Below the pieces are notes generated by a model. It did no database searches, had not been told where the DNA came from, and was given only the letters and a program-made list of their open reading frames with translations. Shown here in pieces: positions 8,042-16,976 of a stretch of DNA of 64,000 bases. How positions within the stretch are numbered: the stretch's first letter is position 1; each line of letters begins with the position of its first letter. The stretch lies in contig CAUTML010000001.1 in NCBI GenBank assembly GCA_963539845.1, positions 310,001 to 374,000 of the forward strand. Direction: 5' to 3'. The DNA is from CAMUQR01 sp963539845 (GTDB lineage: Bacteria > Patescibacteriota > Saccharimonadia > Saccharimonadales > Saccharimonadaceae). A program made the position numbers and the translations under genes.

Positions 8042-8224
8042 CTACAGTTCTTCGATCCGATTTTTCTTAGTTTCTAAATCTAAGCGTAGCTCCTGGAGCA
8101 GTTCATAGGCTTGCTGATATTTCTCAGTCGCCTTCTCAACATCGAAGTCACTAGCCTGATCGAACCAGTTGAGGATTTCTTCAATTTCTTCCATTTGTTG
8201 TTTGATAGTTTTATTTTTTGTCAT
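8042..8224 (-). CDS. xseB: Exodeoxyribonuclease VII small subunit
   Basis: 60 residues, a short acidic helical protein as expected for XseB, with the family pattern around ELLQELRLDLETKKNRIEEL. It overlaps the 3' end of xseA by 14 bases, the usual gene order for this two-subunit nuclease. Several XseB chains bind one XseA and are needed for processive degradation of single-stranded DNA. Confidence 0.88.
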   Translation of the reverse strand: MTKNKTIKQQMEEIEEILNWFDQASDFDVEKATEKYQQAYELLQELRLDLETKKNRIEEL

Positions 8225-9320
8225 AAATCTCCTTTACCTCAGCGGCAATTATTTTATCTTTTAGCTCAATTTCGATTAGTTGTTGTTGGGCGATAATTCC
8301 CCGGACAATGGCGTAACCGCGTTCTAAGACGCGCTGGGGATTGAGCGCCTTGAGGACCCGCGCCATTTCTAGCACGCGACTTTCGGTTTGATCAAACTTG
8401 TCAAACAGCGCCTGCAACACTTCTAAATGACATCGGTCAATCCAATCAAGCTGGCGATCACAGGCCTGCACCAAATCAGCTTGGATGTATTTTAGACCCT
8501 GTTCCAGGCTGTCGAGCACGGTTTTTTTCGACGGCACGATGGCTTGGGCTAAATGACTCGGGGTAGCTGCTCGAAAATCCGCCACCAAATCCGCCAAACT
8601 AATATCAATCTCGTGCCCAATCCCAGTCGCCACCGGCAAATAACTCTCATCAATCGCCCGCGCCAGCCGTTCATCGTCAAAACACGCCAAATCGTCCCGC
8701 GACCCACCACCACGAATCATCACAATCACATCCAAATCCATTTGATTGAGTTCATCAAGCGCCTCGATCATCTCATCAGCTGCTGAATCGCCCTGCACCA
8801 GCGTCGATCGCACCACCAGCTCTAACCCCGACCAGCGTTCGTTGATAATTTTTAAAAAATCTTGGTAGCCAGCGGCACCAGTTGAGGAAATCACGCCGAT
8901 TCGCTCCGGCAATCGTGGCAAAGCTCGCTTGCGCGCCTCATCAAACAGACCTTCGTTTTTAAATTTTTCAAACAATAAATCACGCTGTTTTTTAAGTTCA
9001 CCCTGACCAAAAGGCTTGACGCTTTCGACGGTGATGCTAAACTTGCCCATTCGGGTCAGATTCGGTTTGCCGGTGATAATCACCTTCATGCCATCAGTGA
9101 TGCTTTGACGCAGTTTGAATCGCATCATAAAACAATTTACCAGGCTAGCGCCTTCTTTTAAATCAAAAAAGATAAATTTATCTTGGTTTATTTTAAAACT
9201 CGACACTTCACCAATAATTTGTACCATCGGTAAGCCATAATCTAAAATCTGATTAGTCGTCGCCAAAAAATCAACTACGCCGAAAATCGGTAGCGACGGA
9301 ACTTGTTCTCCCACTTCCAT
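8211..9320 (-). CDS. xseA: Exodeoxyribonuclease VII large subunit
   Basis: 369 residues. It degrades single-stranded DNA from both ends with XseB. The N-terminal OB-fold (about 25-110, QIIGEVSSFK) is followed by the catalytic domain with GVISSTGAAGYQDFL, RGGGSRDDLACFDDE and TGIGHEIDISLADLVAD, all standard. The C-terminal coiled region is shorter than in E. coli (456 residues). A TATGAT box ends six bases before the ATG, so the mRNA should be leaderless. The promoter region is only 29 bp and is shared with the divergent methyltransferase. Confidence 0.95.
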   Translation of the reverse strand: MEVGEQVPSLPIFGVVDFLATTNQILDYGLPMVQIIGEVSSFKINQDKFIFFDLKEGASLVNCFMMRFKLRQSITDGMKVIITGKPNLTRMGKFSITVESVKPFGQGELKKQRDLLFEKFKNEGLFDEARKRALPRLPERIGVISSTGAAGYQDFLKIINERWSGLELVVRSTLVQGDSAADEMIEALDELNQMDLDVIVMIRGGGSRDDLACFDDERLARAIDESYLPVATGIGHEIDISLADLVADFRAATPSHLAQAIVPSKKTVLDSLEQGLKYIQADLVQACDRQLDWIDRCHLEVLQALFDKFDQTESRVLEMARVLKALNPQRVLERGYAIVRGIIAQQQLIEIELKDKIIAAEVKEIYDKK

Positions 9321-9349
9321 ATCACTATCATATCATATATAATAGCCTT
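9321..9349. promoter_or_regulatory. 29 bp divergent promoter region with two leaderless -10 boxes
   Basis: Plus strand: TATAAT at 9338-9343, six bases before the ATG at 9350. Minus strand: TATGAT at 9332-9327, six bases before the ATG at 9320. Both transcripts should begin at or within a few bases of the start codon, leaving no room for a Shine-Dalgarno sequence. Confidence 0.65.
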
Positions 9350-10516
9350 ATGTTAATTGCAATTTTGGGACGACAAGCTGAGCTATCGATCGCCGAACTC
9401 GAGAGTTATTTTGGGGCGGACAAGCTTCGACTGATTGGTAAGGATTTTGTGTTGATTGATGCCGAAACGGCCGAAATTAATCATTTCGGTGGTTGTTTGA
9501 AGTTGGCGCAACTTGATTTAGGACTAAAAACCACTGATTTTAAAACCGTCAAGAGTCGCCTAGTGCAGTTTTATGCTAAAACTTTGCCGAGCAATTTGGG
9601 TAAAATTACTCTTGGCGTTAGTTATTATAGTTCGCGTATTAAACCGCGTCAGGCGCAGGAACTTGGTCTGGCGCTTAAATCAGCTGATATCGGTTCAATT
9701 CGCCTCGTGCCCAACCAAACCAGCGCGCTGTCGACTGCTGTGTCGCACCATAATAAACTCGGCCTCAGCCCTAAAAAACTTGAACTAATTATCGTTGAAC
9801 ACGCTGGTCGGAGTTACATCGGTCGCAGTCTTGGCGCCCAAAATATTACCGCCTATGTCAATCGTGACCGCAAGCGTCCGAAACGCGATGCGCGCGTGGG
9901 CATGCTACCGCCGAAATTGGCGCAAATTTTGATTAATTTATCGCGTCCAGCGCCATTTGCGCCGAATCAGCGGTTTAAATTACTTGACCCGTTTTGCGGA
10001 ACGGGCGTGGTCTTGCAAGAAGCCCATTTACTAGGTTTTCGAGTGGTCGGTAGTGATCTCGAGCCTCGGATGATTGACTATACTAAACAGAATCTAGTTT
10101 GGCTCGATCGTGATTTAAACCCTGAGTTACTGGTTAGTGATGCCACCGAAGCGCAGTGGCCACATGGCATCGACTGCGTCGCCAGCGAAACTTATCTCGG
10201 CTATCCGTTTAAATCAATTCAGCCTGATGCCGCTATCGACGCTGAGGCCGACGCCATCAGCCAATTGCAAGCCCGATTTTTAGCTAATCTCCATCAACAA
10301 TTGCCCACCGACGCCCGCGTCTGTCTAGCCTTGCCGGCTTGGTTACGACGCGACGGTTCGTATCGTGATTTGGAATTGATTAAACCGATTTACCTCAAAC
10401 GACTCGGCTTCGAATTAGTTAAATTTCAACATGTCGATGAACGCAACCTACTCTACCACCGCGATGACCAAATCGTTGCCCGTCGCATTGTGATTTTGCG
10501 GGCAATAAAAGACTAA
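9350..10516 (+). CDS. Trm11-like RNA guanine-N2 methyltransferase
   Basis: 388 residues. The N-terminal ~170 residues look like a THUMP-containing RNA-binding part. The C-terminal half is a class I SAM fold, with motif I LLDPFCGTGVVLQEA, then GSDLEPRMIDYTKQNL. The catalytic region normally holds a D/NPPY motif; here I see ASETYLGYPF instead, so the active site is atypical. The family modifies G10 or nearby guanines of tRNA. The 3' end overlaps the convergent zwf by 4 bases. Confidence 0.75.
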   Translation: MLIAILGRQAELSIAELESYFGADKLRLIGKDFVLIDAETAEINHFGGCLKLAQLDLGLKTTDFKTVKSRLVQFYAKTLPSNLGKITLGVSYYSSRIKPRQAQELGLALKSADIGSIRLVPNQTSALSTAVSHHNKLGLSPKKLELIIVEHAGRSYIGRSLGAQNITAYVNRDRKRPKRDARVGMLPPKLAQILINLSRPAPFAPNQRFKLLDPFCGTGVVLQEAHLLGFRVVGSDLEPRMIDYTKQNLVWLDRDLNPELLVSDATEAQWPHGIDCVASETYLGYPFKSIQPDAAIDAEADAISQLQARFLANLHQQLPTDARVCLALPAWLRRDGSYRDLELIKPIYLKRLGFELVKFQHVDERNLLYHRDDQIVARRIVILRAIKD

Positions 10517-11853
10517 ATAATTTGTTCCGCCTTTGTTCCCTGCTCATAAAATAACAAATCACCGCCAGCTTCCCTTCCTTGCGTTATCAGTGGCTCAACA
10601 ATTCGCCATAGAGTTAGTGCTTCTTGTATAGACACAAAAAACGACCGTTCTCCCTGTATCATAGCTAAAAACATCGACTCGTAATCTGTGTTTAAATATT
10701 CCAGCGGTTTTGTCTGCAAATCCAAGCTCATAAGTTCATCAGAGTTAGGGTTTTTAGACCACAATTTCATATTAACTTTCATTGATGGCTGTAATTGGAG
10801 GGTTATAATGTTCTTATTACCTCCACTTTTTAGCGGTTTAACGACCATCTCAATTTGAGTGTTTTTACCGTCTAATGCCTTTCCGGTTTCGACTACCATC
10901 TTCGTTTGCGACCATTTTTTGTTATCGCTCTTAAGCTCTAAACGAATAAAAGTCTCTGTTGTTGACTGAGGATTACCAACTTCTTCTCTGTAGCCATAAT
11001 ATTGCGCTCGTGTCGCTTGATTGTTTTTAACAGGAATAATACTATTTAAAAACTCCAGTTTTTGTTGGTGGATAGTTTCTTGATTCCACTGAGTTGGACA
11101 TTCCATCATCATTATGGCTAATAGTTCCAATAAATGATTTTGTGCCACATCCTTTAGCGCCCCTGTTTTTTCATAAAATTCTATTCGATTAGAGATTCCA
11201 AAATCTTCATATATACCAATTTTTATACTCTCAATTAAATTATTTTGCCAAAGGGTTTGAAAAATTGGATTTTTAAAACGCAACTCTAATAAATTTTGCA
11301 CTGGCGCTTTAAAAAGATAATGATCAACTAGATAAACTTGTTCTTTTTGAAAATACTTATCAATCGTATTGGCCAGTGATTTAGCTGAAGTCAAATCATC
11401 CCCAAACGGTTTTTCTATTAAAATACGAGGTAAATTATCACTAGAATTCATCGATAAATTCAACCCCGCCTCGCCTAGCCCAATCACTATATCTTGAAAA
11501 ATGTCTGCGGGGGTTAAAAAACAAAATAGACGTTGCGTTTTCGGCATTGCTGATTTGTCTAAATAAATTTTTAAATCGGTATACTGAGCGGAGTTTTTCA
11601 AATCCATGCTAAAAGTGGACATTATCTTAGCTAATTTTTCACGAATCAATTCCGTCTCGTCCTGGTCTAAAAATTCCTCCATTGATGCAAGCAGTTCATC
11701 CACAGAGAACTGTTGTCTTCCTACTCCTATAATTTGCAATTTGGAAGGTAATTTTTGCTTTAAAATCAACCTCCCGATTGCCGGTAATACTTTTCGTCGA
11801 GATAAATCCCCCGTTGCTCCAAAAATTACCAATTGAAAAAAGTCGTTTTTCAT
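10513..11853 (-). CDS. zwf: Glucose-6-phosphate 1-dehydrogenase
   Basis: About 446 residues, somewhat shorter than the usual ~490. It oxidises glucose-6-phosphate to 6-phosphogluconolactone with NADP. The coenzyme motif is FGATGDLSRRKVLPAI, followed by LIEKPFGDDL and the substrate-binding VDHYLFKAPV. The common form of this last motif is RIDHYLGKE, so two active-site neighbours differ. The chosen ATG (11853) has GGAG upstream; two in-frame ATGs lie just before it. With the hexokinase at 2.2 kb it can feed the oxidative pentose phosphate path and supply NADPH. Confidence 0.9.
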   Translation of the reverse strand: MKNDFFQLVIFGATGDLSRRKVLPAIGRLILKQKLPSKLQIIGVGRQQFSVDELLASMEEFLDQDETELIREKLAKIMSTFSMDLKNSAQYTDLKIYLDKSAMPKTQRLFCFLTPADIFQDIVIGLGEAGLNLSMNSSDNLPRILIEKPFGDDLTSAKSLANTIDKYFQKEQVYLVDHYLFKAPVQNLLELRFKNPIFQTLWQNNLIESIKIGIYEDFGISNRIEFYEKTGALKDVAQNHLLELLAIMMMECPTQWNQETIHQQKLEFLNSIIPVKNNQATRAQYYGYREEVGNPQSTTETFIRLELKSDNKKWSQTKMVVETGKALDGKNTQIEMVVKPLKSGGNKNIITLQLQPSMKVNMKLWSKNPNSDELMSLDLQTKPLEYLNTDYESMFLAMIQGERSFFVSIQEALTLWRIVEPLITQGREAGGDLLFYEQGTKAEQII

Positions 11854-12030
11854 TTTTCCCATCTCCATTTAAATCATGCCTCCGAACTTAGCATTATATA
11901 ACTCACTTCGATAGCGATCTTCATCTTTTTAAGTATATAAAACAACCAACAAAATATCAACTTGCTCCACCTGACTGTTTGGTTTAAAAATATAAACAGA
12001 GCTTTTGTGAAAAGTTCCGTAAATCTTTTA

Positions 12031-12059
12031 TTGACTTTTTAGCCACAATTGTGTAAAAT
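12031..12059 (+). promoter_or_regulatory. Promoter of rpmA
   Basis: TTGACT at 12031-12036, a 17 bp spacer starting TTTTAG, and TAAAAT at 12054-12059. The leader of about 45 nt contains an ACCCC/GGGGT hairpin (about 12085-12099) close to the ribosome site GAGGAG. Confidence 0.8.
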
Positions 12060-12112
12060 ATAGCGAGTTATTATCAAAACTAAGACCCCAAGTCGGGGTG
12101 AGGAGAAAATAA

Positions 12113-12385
12113 ATGTCAAAAGTTAAAGCCGGTGGCTCAAGTAAGAACATCCACGACTCGCCTGGACAACGGTTAGGCGTCAAACGATTCGGTGGTCAAA
12201 AAGTTAACGAAGGCGAAGTCCTAGTTCGCCAAACTGGTGCTACTAAAATTGCTGGTGAAGGCACTTTTATGAGTCGAAATTACACCATTCACGCTGCTAA
12301 AGCTGGTGTCGTTGAGTTCAAAAAAGTCAAAAAAACTCGTTTCAGCGGTAAAACCGTGCCCCGCACTCAAGTTTGCGTTAAATAG
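12113..12385 (+). CDS. rpmA: 50S ribosomal protein L27
   Basis: 90 residues, full length. L27 reaches the peptidyl transferase centre with its N-terminal tail. The signature is clear: GGSSKNIHDSPGQRLGVKRF, then GNxx-like GEVLVRQTGATKIAGEGT. There is no N-terminal extension of the kind that needs Prp protease. The gene stands alone with its own promoter and terminator. Its usual partner rplU is at 61.4 kb on the other strand. Confidence 0.97.
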   Translation: MSKVKAGGSSKNIHDSPGQRLGVKRFGGQKVNEGEVLVRQTGATKIAGEGTFMSRNYTIHAAKAGVVEFKKVKKTRFSGKTVPRTQVCVK

Positions 12386-12401
12386 TTTTTCTGAAAAATA
12401 G

Positions 12402-12431
12402 AAATCACCCCATGTTATCGGGGTGATTTTT
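12402..12431 (+). terminator. Terminator of rpmA
   Basis: AAATCACCCC and GGGGTGATTT pair around an 8-base loop, followed by TT. It is 16 bases after the stop codon. Confidence 0.9.
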
Positions 12432-12460
12432 AGTGGCACAAAATTATATGATTCGTTAGA

Positions 12461-13012
12461 CTACTTACAATAATCCTCGATCTCGCTCAAATGGCTAATT
12501 CGATGGACATTAGCTGGCAACCTCACCTCAGGATCGATCCCACAATATAAACCTAGCGCCTCAGTCGGCAGACCCTCGAACGAATAATCGTGGTCATCAA
12601 CCAGCATAATCTGCTCGGCAACCTGCCCGCCTAGCTCGGGTGGCAATTGATACGCTCCACTCGCCTGGCGCCAGCTCGCAATCAGCGTACCTTTGTCAGT
12701 CTGGTCCGTAACCAAAACTGGCAAATTCGCCAGCCCAGCAGCTAATATTTTGGCTTGTTGCCAATTGGCTTGACCATAAGTCAAAATACCATGAGCAATT
12801 GCCTGTTGTTGTAAAAAAGTCAACAATTGGTTAGCCCCCGGCAAAAGATATTTTTGCCTAGATTCAAGCGTTTGACCAGCATGCCCGAACTTCTTCATGG
12901 CTTGTTCTTGAGGTAAGCCCTGCTCCAATAGCCGATCAAAATCAGCTTTTAGCTTGTCCGTATCGGCCAGCGTTCGATCAAAATCTAATAGGATAAATAT
13001 TTTATTCATCAT
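12461..13012 (-). CDS. HAD-superfamily hydrolase
   Basis: 183 residues. Motif I is LLDFDRTLADT with the nucleophile Asp and the acid Asp two positions later, motif II may be ILTYGQA, and motif III/IV is the MLVDDHDYSF segment. The middle is a helical cap. Substrate unknown: probably a small phosphate ester. The start (ATGATG) overlaps the yvcK stop by 11 bases, so the two are translationally coupled. Confidence 0.82.
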   Translation of the reverse strand: MMNKIFILLDFDRTLADTDKLKADFDRLLEQGLPQEQAMKKFGHAGQTLESRQKYLLPGANQLLTFLQQQAIAHGILTYGQANWQQAKILAAGLANLPVLVTDQTDKGTLIASWRQASGAYQLPPELGGQVAEQIMLVDDHDYSFEGLPTEALGLYCGIDPEVRLPANVHRISHLSEIEDYCK

Positions 13013-14033
13013 TTAACTGCAAATTATAAGTTTTATAAACCTCCAGTAGCGTCTTGGCGATCAAATCGGAATCGTGACGAATTAGCGTACGACTAGAAGC
13101 AATTGGATCAGACTTGCTGACTGGCTGCCAGACTTGGCTCGAGAGCAATTTCGCACCAAGCGCTTGATAATTTTGTTCGATCAGCTCCAGTTCATCATAA
13201 CCGACAGGCAGTTCGCCATCGCGAGCGTATTTTTTGATGAGCTCTTCGGTTGGCATTTCGGTGTTAAACACTACAATATCCAAAAACTCCGTTCCGGCAA
13301 TTCGTTCGATTTCATTAGCAAAATCATGCACCATAAAACCATCGGTTTGTCCAGGTTTGGTCATCAAATTACAGACATAGACTTTGAGCGCTCGCGAGTT
13401 TTTTAGCGCTTGACCGACACCATCAACCAACAGCGCTGGTGCCAAACTGCCATATAAATTGCCCGGTGCAATCACCACCATATCGGCGTTCATAATCGCC
13501 CCAATTGCCATTGGATTAGCTTCAGCATGCGGTTCCAGCCAAATTTTTGGGCGAGCCTGGGCAAATTTTTTCTCGCTAATTTGATACTCGCCTTTGACGA
13601 CTTTTTTATCATCTTCGATCATCAAAGTTACACTATTGAGTGTAATTGGTTCCACCGTTCCAATAATATTCAGCACTTTGCCGGCTAGTTTTACGCCCTC
13701 AGCAAAATCACCTTTCATTTTTTCTAGCGCGGTCAAAAACAAATTACCAAAAGCATGACCTTTGAAACTGCCAGCCTCAAACCGATAGTTAAATAAATCA
13801 CGCACCTCTGGAAAACGCGACAACGCCACCAAACACTGCCGAACATCACCCGGTGGCAACACACCTAATTCATCACGTAATTGGCCGGTTGAACCGCCAT
13901 CGTCAGCCATATTGACAAGCGCGGCAATTTGACTGGTGTGCTTTTTGAGGGCTGAGAGCAACGTAAAACTACCCGTCCCTCCGCCAATTACCGCAATTTT
14001 GACCTCATCAGGTCGAAACGGATTATTATTCAT
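13002..14033 (-). CDS. yvcK: YvcK/CofD-family UDP-GlcNAc-binding protein
   Basis: 343 residues. The N-terminal glycine-rich motif IGGGTGSFTLLSALKKH, then NMADDGGSTGQLRDELGVLPPGDVR (broken here across residues), are diagnostic for the YvcK branch. In Firmicutes and Actinobacteria this protein binds UDP-GlcNAc and links carbon supply to peptidoglycan synthesis. The CofD enzymatic role is unlikely because no other F420 genes are seen. It is followed by an overlapping HAD phosphatase. Confidence 0.9.
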   Translation of the reverse strand: MNNNPFRPDEVKIAVIGGGTGSFTLLSALKKHTSQIAALVNMADDGGSTGQLRDELGVLPPGDVRQCLVALSRFPEVRDLFNYRFEAGSFKGHAFGNLFLTALEKMKGDFAEGVKLAGKVLNIIGTVEPITLNSVTLMIEDDKKVVKGEYQISEKKFAQARPKIWLEPHAEANPMAIGAIMNADMVVIAPGNLYGSLAPALLVDGVGQALKNSRALKVYVCNLMTKPGQTDGFMVHDFANEIERIAGTEFLDIVVFNTEMPTEELIKKYARDGELPVGYDELELIEQNYQALGAKLLSSQVWQPVSKSDPIASSRTLIRHDSDLIAKTLLEVYKTYNLQLNDE

Positions 14034-14066
14034 AGTTTTAGTGTAGCATATTTGTTGTTTGTTTGT

Positions 14067-15347
14067 CTAAACTTTTTCCATGCGCGATTGGCGTTTAAGA
14101 TCTTCATCAAGTTGCCGAGCCTCTTCCGAAACCGTTAGCGCCATTTGATTAATCCCCATCAGATACAAATCCTCCAGCCGGCGCACTCGCGACAATGCCA
14201 CGTAGCCCATACCCGGCGTAAAAGCCTTGGCGAGATTAATTTTGGCTTTATCGAGTGTCATTCCCTGCGCCTTGTGAATTGTAATAGCATAAGCCAGACG
14301 CAGAGGCAGTTGAGTCACACTGGCGACTTTAGTGTCGTTCTCTGCCAAATCCCAACTATCTAGCTCAATTAGCACTTGTCGACCAGAGTTGAACTTAACC
14401 ACTGGCAAGCGCTGACCATCTTTTGTCGCAAAATCCACCACTTTGCCGAGACTGCCGTTGACAAATCGCGATTTAGCATCGTTTTTGATCGTCATCACTT
14501 CCGCGCCTAATTTTAAATCGAGCCGTTCCAGCGCCAAGACTGATTTTTTAAGCACTTCCAAGCCATAACGACTACCACTACCAGTCATTTGATAGCTGAC
14601 TAATTCATCACGAATGCGCGCCAAGCTAATGTCATTAACTCGGTCAACATCCATATTCGAGGTGTGTAAATTCGTCACCACGCCGTCAGCTTCAGTTGGT
14701 TTTTGATGCAAACGACTTTTTAAAAATTCAAACTCGTATTCATCAAAATTACCAGTTCGAATCGCCTCCAACACGCTCAATAAATTATCATCCGACTGAC
14801 GAAATTGGCTCTCGAGATAACAAACCGTCGGCGCTAACTCCTGATACGCCTGCGAGCTAGTCACGAAGCCCGCCCCAGCGCCGTCACCAAACACATCAAG
14901 CTGGATAGTTTGGCGCTTAATCGGTGGCAACTGAAAAAAATCACCGCTCATCACCACCTGCACACCGCCAAATGGCGCCAACGAACCACGAACGGTTTTG
15001 AGCACTTGATTGATCATGTCAAATTGATGATCCGCCAACATGCTAATTTCGTCGATAATTAACGTATCGACTTCTAGTAGCCGCTGGCGATCTTTAGCGG
15101 TCAGTTTTTGAAAAAAAGTCGCCGGCAATTGGTCATGCACACCAATCTTACTCCAACGATGGATCGTCTCACCGCCAATATGAGTCGCGGCTAAACCAGT
15201 CGTCGCCGTGATTGCCAGTACTTTGCCTGCCTGACGTTGAGCCTTAATAAACCGATTTAACAAATAAGTTTTGCCCGAACCCGCCCGACCCGTGATTAGC
15301 GCCGAACGACCCGCCTGCAAAATCGCCAGAGCTTGGGTTTGATTCAT
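14067..15347 (-). CDS. Pif1/RecD-like superfamily 1B DNA helicase
   Basis: About 426 residues. Walker A GRAGSGKT is near residue 20, Walker B LIIDEISML near 95, motif III VVMSGDFFQLPPI, and the C-terminal UvrD-like block contains AYAITIHKAQGMTLDKA and VALSRVRRLEDLYL. The family unwinds DNA 5' to 3'. The ATG at 15347 is preferred: the codon before it is TTG and the upstream gene ends in TAA directly before that. So it is the second gene of a unit beginning with the DUF4868-like gene. A role in defence or plasmid biology is possible but not shown. Confidence 0.88.
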   Translation of the reverse strand: MNQTQALAILQAGRSALITGRAGSGKTYLLNRFIKAQRQAGKVLAITATTGLAATHIGGETIHRWSKIGVHDQLPATFFQKLTAKDRQRLLEVDTLIIDEISMLADHQFDMINQVLKTVRGSLAPFGGVQVVMSGDFFQLPPIKRQTIQLDVFGDGAGAGFVTSSQAYQELAPTVCYLESQFRQSDDNLLSVLEAIRTGNFDEYEFEFLKSRLHQKPTEADGVVTNLHTSNMDVDRVNDISLARIRDELVSYQMTGSGSRYGLEVLKKSVLALERLDLKLGAEVMTIKNDAKSRFVNGSLGKVVDFATKDGQRLPVVKFNSGRQVLIELDSWDLAENDTKVASVTQLPLRLAYAITIHKAQGMTLDKAKINLAKAFTPGMGYVALSRVRRLEDLYLMGINQMALTVSEEARQLDEDLKRQSRMEKV

Positions 15348-15350
15348 CAA

Positions 15351-16433
15351 TTAGCCTCGTGGTGGTTCACCCTCAGGGGCGTTCATGGCTTTTTTGGCGG
15401 TGATTTCGTAACGGCGGTTAGTCACAGTACTGACCATGTAATCTTCATTTAATAGTCCGATAAATATATCCAAATCGTTACCATCGAGAATGATAATCGC
15501 ACCCTGATCGTCAGTCATCAATTCCAATTGCATCTCATCAGCATATTCAATTAACTCTTCTTGGTTCATCGGAAAATCAACGTCGAGTTTTTGGATTTTG
15601 GCAAAGGTTTTCTTGCGTTCTTTAATCAACATATTCATTGACACACCCTCAGGGAAACTGAGCTTGAAGTTTTGTTCAATCGCTCGCACTTTTTCCTCTG
15701 CTACTAATTGTTTTTTGTAATCATAATTAAACAAGCGCTCAAACTTTGCCTGATTAAACACAAAAATCTGATTATCAACTAACAACATCTGATTATCAAG
15801 TGGTGGTTTTAAGCTGACATCGCTAGCAAAAGCTTCGACTTTTGAGCTGTTAATTTGCCAAGCCGTCGTGCCCGACACCGCCTGCGACGACGCCAGTTGC
15901 TTAATAATATAAAACGGTTCGACTTCGCCAGCTTTGTGGGTAAATTTGACCACAATTGCCTTCATCAAGCGAAATTCATGCTCATTGTTATTAAAATCAA
16001 CCACTTCACCGTAGCGATTTTTTAGAAAATCGAGCAAATAGCTCGCCCGCTCCACCCGATTGAGTGTTGTATAAAGCACAACATCTTTTGAAGCCTCCTC
16101 CATTTCAAACTGACGGACCTCCAGACCGACTTCGGCGCCTTTGTTAATAAAATTAACCAGCTCGTACAAAAAAATTGTTCGAGTCTGATTATCTAAATCC
16201 CGATTCAGATTGAGCCGAAACGGCGTAAAATGTTTGTTAATTACCAACACTTCCATATCAAGTTCTTTTTTAAAACGCTCGATGTTATTCGCCCAGTTAA
16301 ACAAGTCAAACCCAACCGCCACTTTGTCGCTAGTTTTTGGAGTAGTCTCGGTAGTCGAGGTTTCAGCTTGCTCGACAGCAGTCGCTTCAATTGTTTCTGG
16401 TTTTAAATCTTGATCGTTAGTATCTAAAGTCAT
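15351..16433 (-). CDS. DUF4868-like (KwaB-like) protein, tentative
   Basis: 360 residues. The first ~45 residues are a low-complexity Thr/Glu/Ala tail. The rest is a soluble alpha/beta protein with FVFNQAKFERLFNYDYKK, a pattern I associate with DUF4868, the domain of KwaB in the Kiwa defence system. This is pattern memory, not a search. The partner KwaA, a four-helix membrane protein, is not next to it. GGAG sits nine bases before the ATG. It abuts the helicase gene downstream and follows the CYTH gene, all on the minus strand. Confidence 0.45.
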   Translation of the reverse strand: MTLDTNDQDLKPETIEATAVEQAETSTTETTPKTSDKVAVGFDLFNWANNIERFKKELDMEVLVINKHFTPFRLNLNRDLDNQTRTIFLYELVNFINKGAEVGLEVRQFEMEEASKDVVLYTTLNRVERASYLLDFLKNRYGEVVDFNNNEHEFRLMKAIVVKFTHKAGEVEPFYIIKQLASSQAVSGTTAWQINSSKVEAFASDVSLKPPLDNQMLLVDNQIFVFNQAKFERLFNYDYKKQLVAEEKVRAIEQNFKLSFPEGVSMNMLIKERKKTFAKIQKLDVDFPMNQEELIEYADEMQLELMTDDQGAIIILDGNDLDIFIGLLNEDYMVSTVTNRRYEITAKKAMNAPEGEPPRG

Positions 16434-16442
16434 TTTCTTCTC

Positions 16443-16976
16443 CTAATGTTTAATTATTTCACTATAACGGCCGACAGCTTCAGCTTGTTTAACCCCAAGC
16501 GATTCCAGCACTTCCCACAGATCATCGGTGTTATCTGGTTCATGATTTTTGAGATTTTTCTCGATTTTTAAAAACCAACCATAGCCATCGATATAGTCAA
16601 GATACAGCACTACGCTACCAATTAACAATTTGCGACGACGCTTGGCAATTTCAGTGTGCAGTTCATAGCCCATATTGTTGACGATGTGGGCGGTTTGATT
16701 ATAATCCATCACCTGCGTCTGAAAAAAATATGTCAAATTGGGATTAGCTGGACGTTTCAAAATCATCATATGGCTAATCTGTCCAGCAATCGTATTAGTG
16801 CGAATAATCAGCTGTGGCGCCACTGACGGGTCAGAGTAAGCCTGCTGATAACCGCGAGGCATAAACACCCGATCAAACTGCTGATATTCATCACCTAATT
16901 TGCGACCAGCGTCATGAAGGGCTTTATTGACGGCTACAGAATCGTTAATTTTGACTTTTATGGCTAGTTTGCGCAT
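16443..16976 (-). CDS. CYTH-domain phosphatase-like protein
   Basis: About 177 residues from the ATG at 16976, which has AAGGAG at good spacing; a longer reading in the rnhA coding frame is not needed. The protein shows the CYTH tunnel-fold pattern: MRKLAIKVKI near the N-terminus (the usual ExExK is weak: KVK), internal LIIRTNT and LYLDYIDGYGWFLKIE strands. Family members hydrolyse thiamine triphosphate or inorganic triphosphate or make cAMP. The weak ExExK motif leaves catalysis in doubt. It overlaps rnhA by 13 bases. Confidence 0.65.
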   Translation of the reverse strand: MRKLAIKVKINDSVAVNKALHDAGRKLGDEYQQFDRVFMPRGYQQAYSDPSVAPQLIIRTNTIAGQISHMMILKRPANPNLTYFFQTQVMDYNQTAHIVNNMGYELHTEIAKRRRKLLIGSVVLYLDYIDGYGWFLKIEKNLKNHEPDNTDDLWEVLESLGVKQAEAVGRYSEIIKH

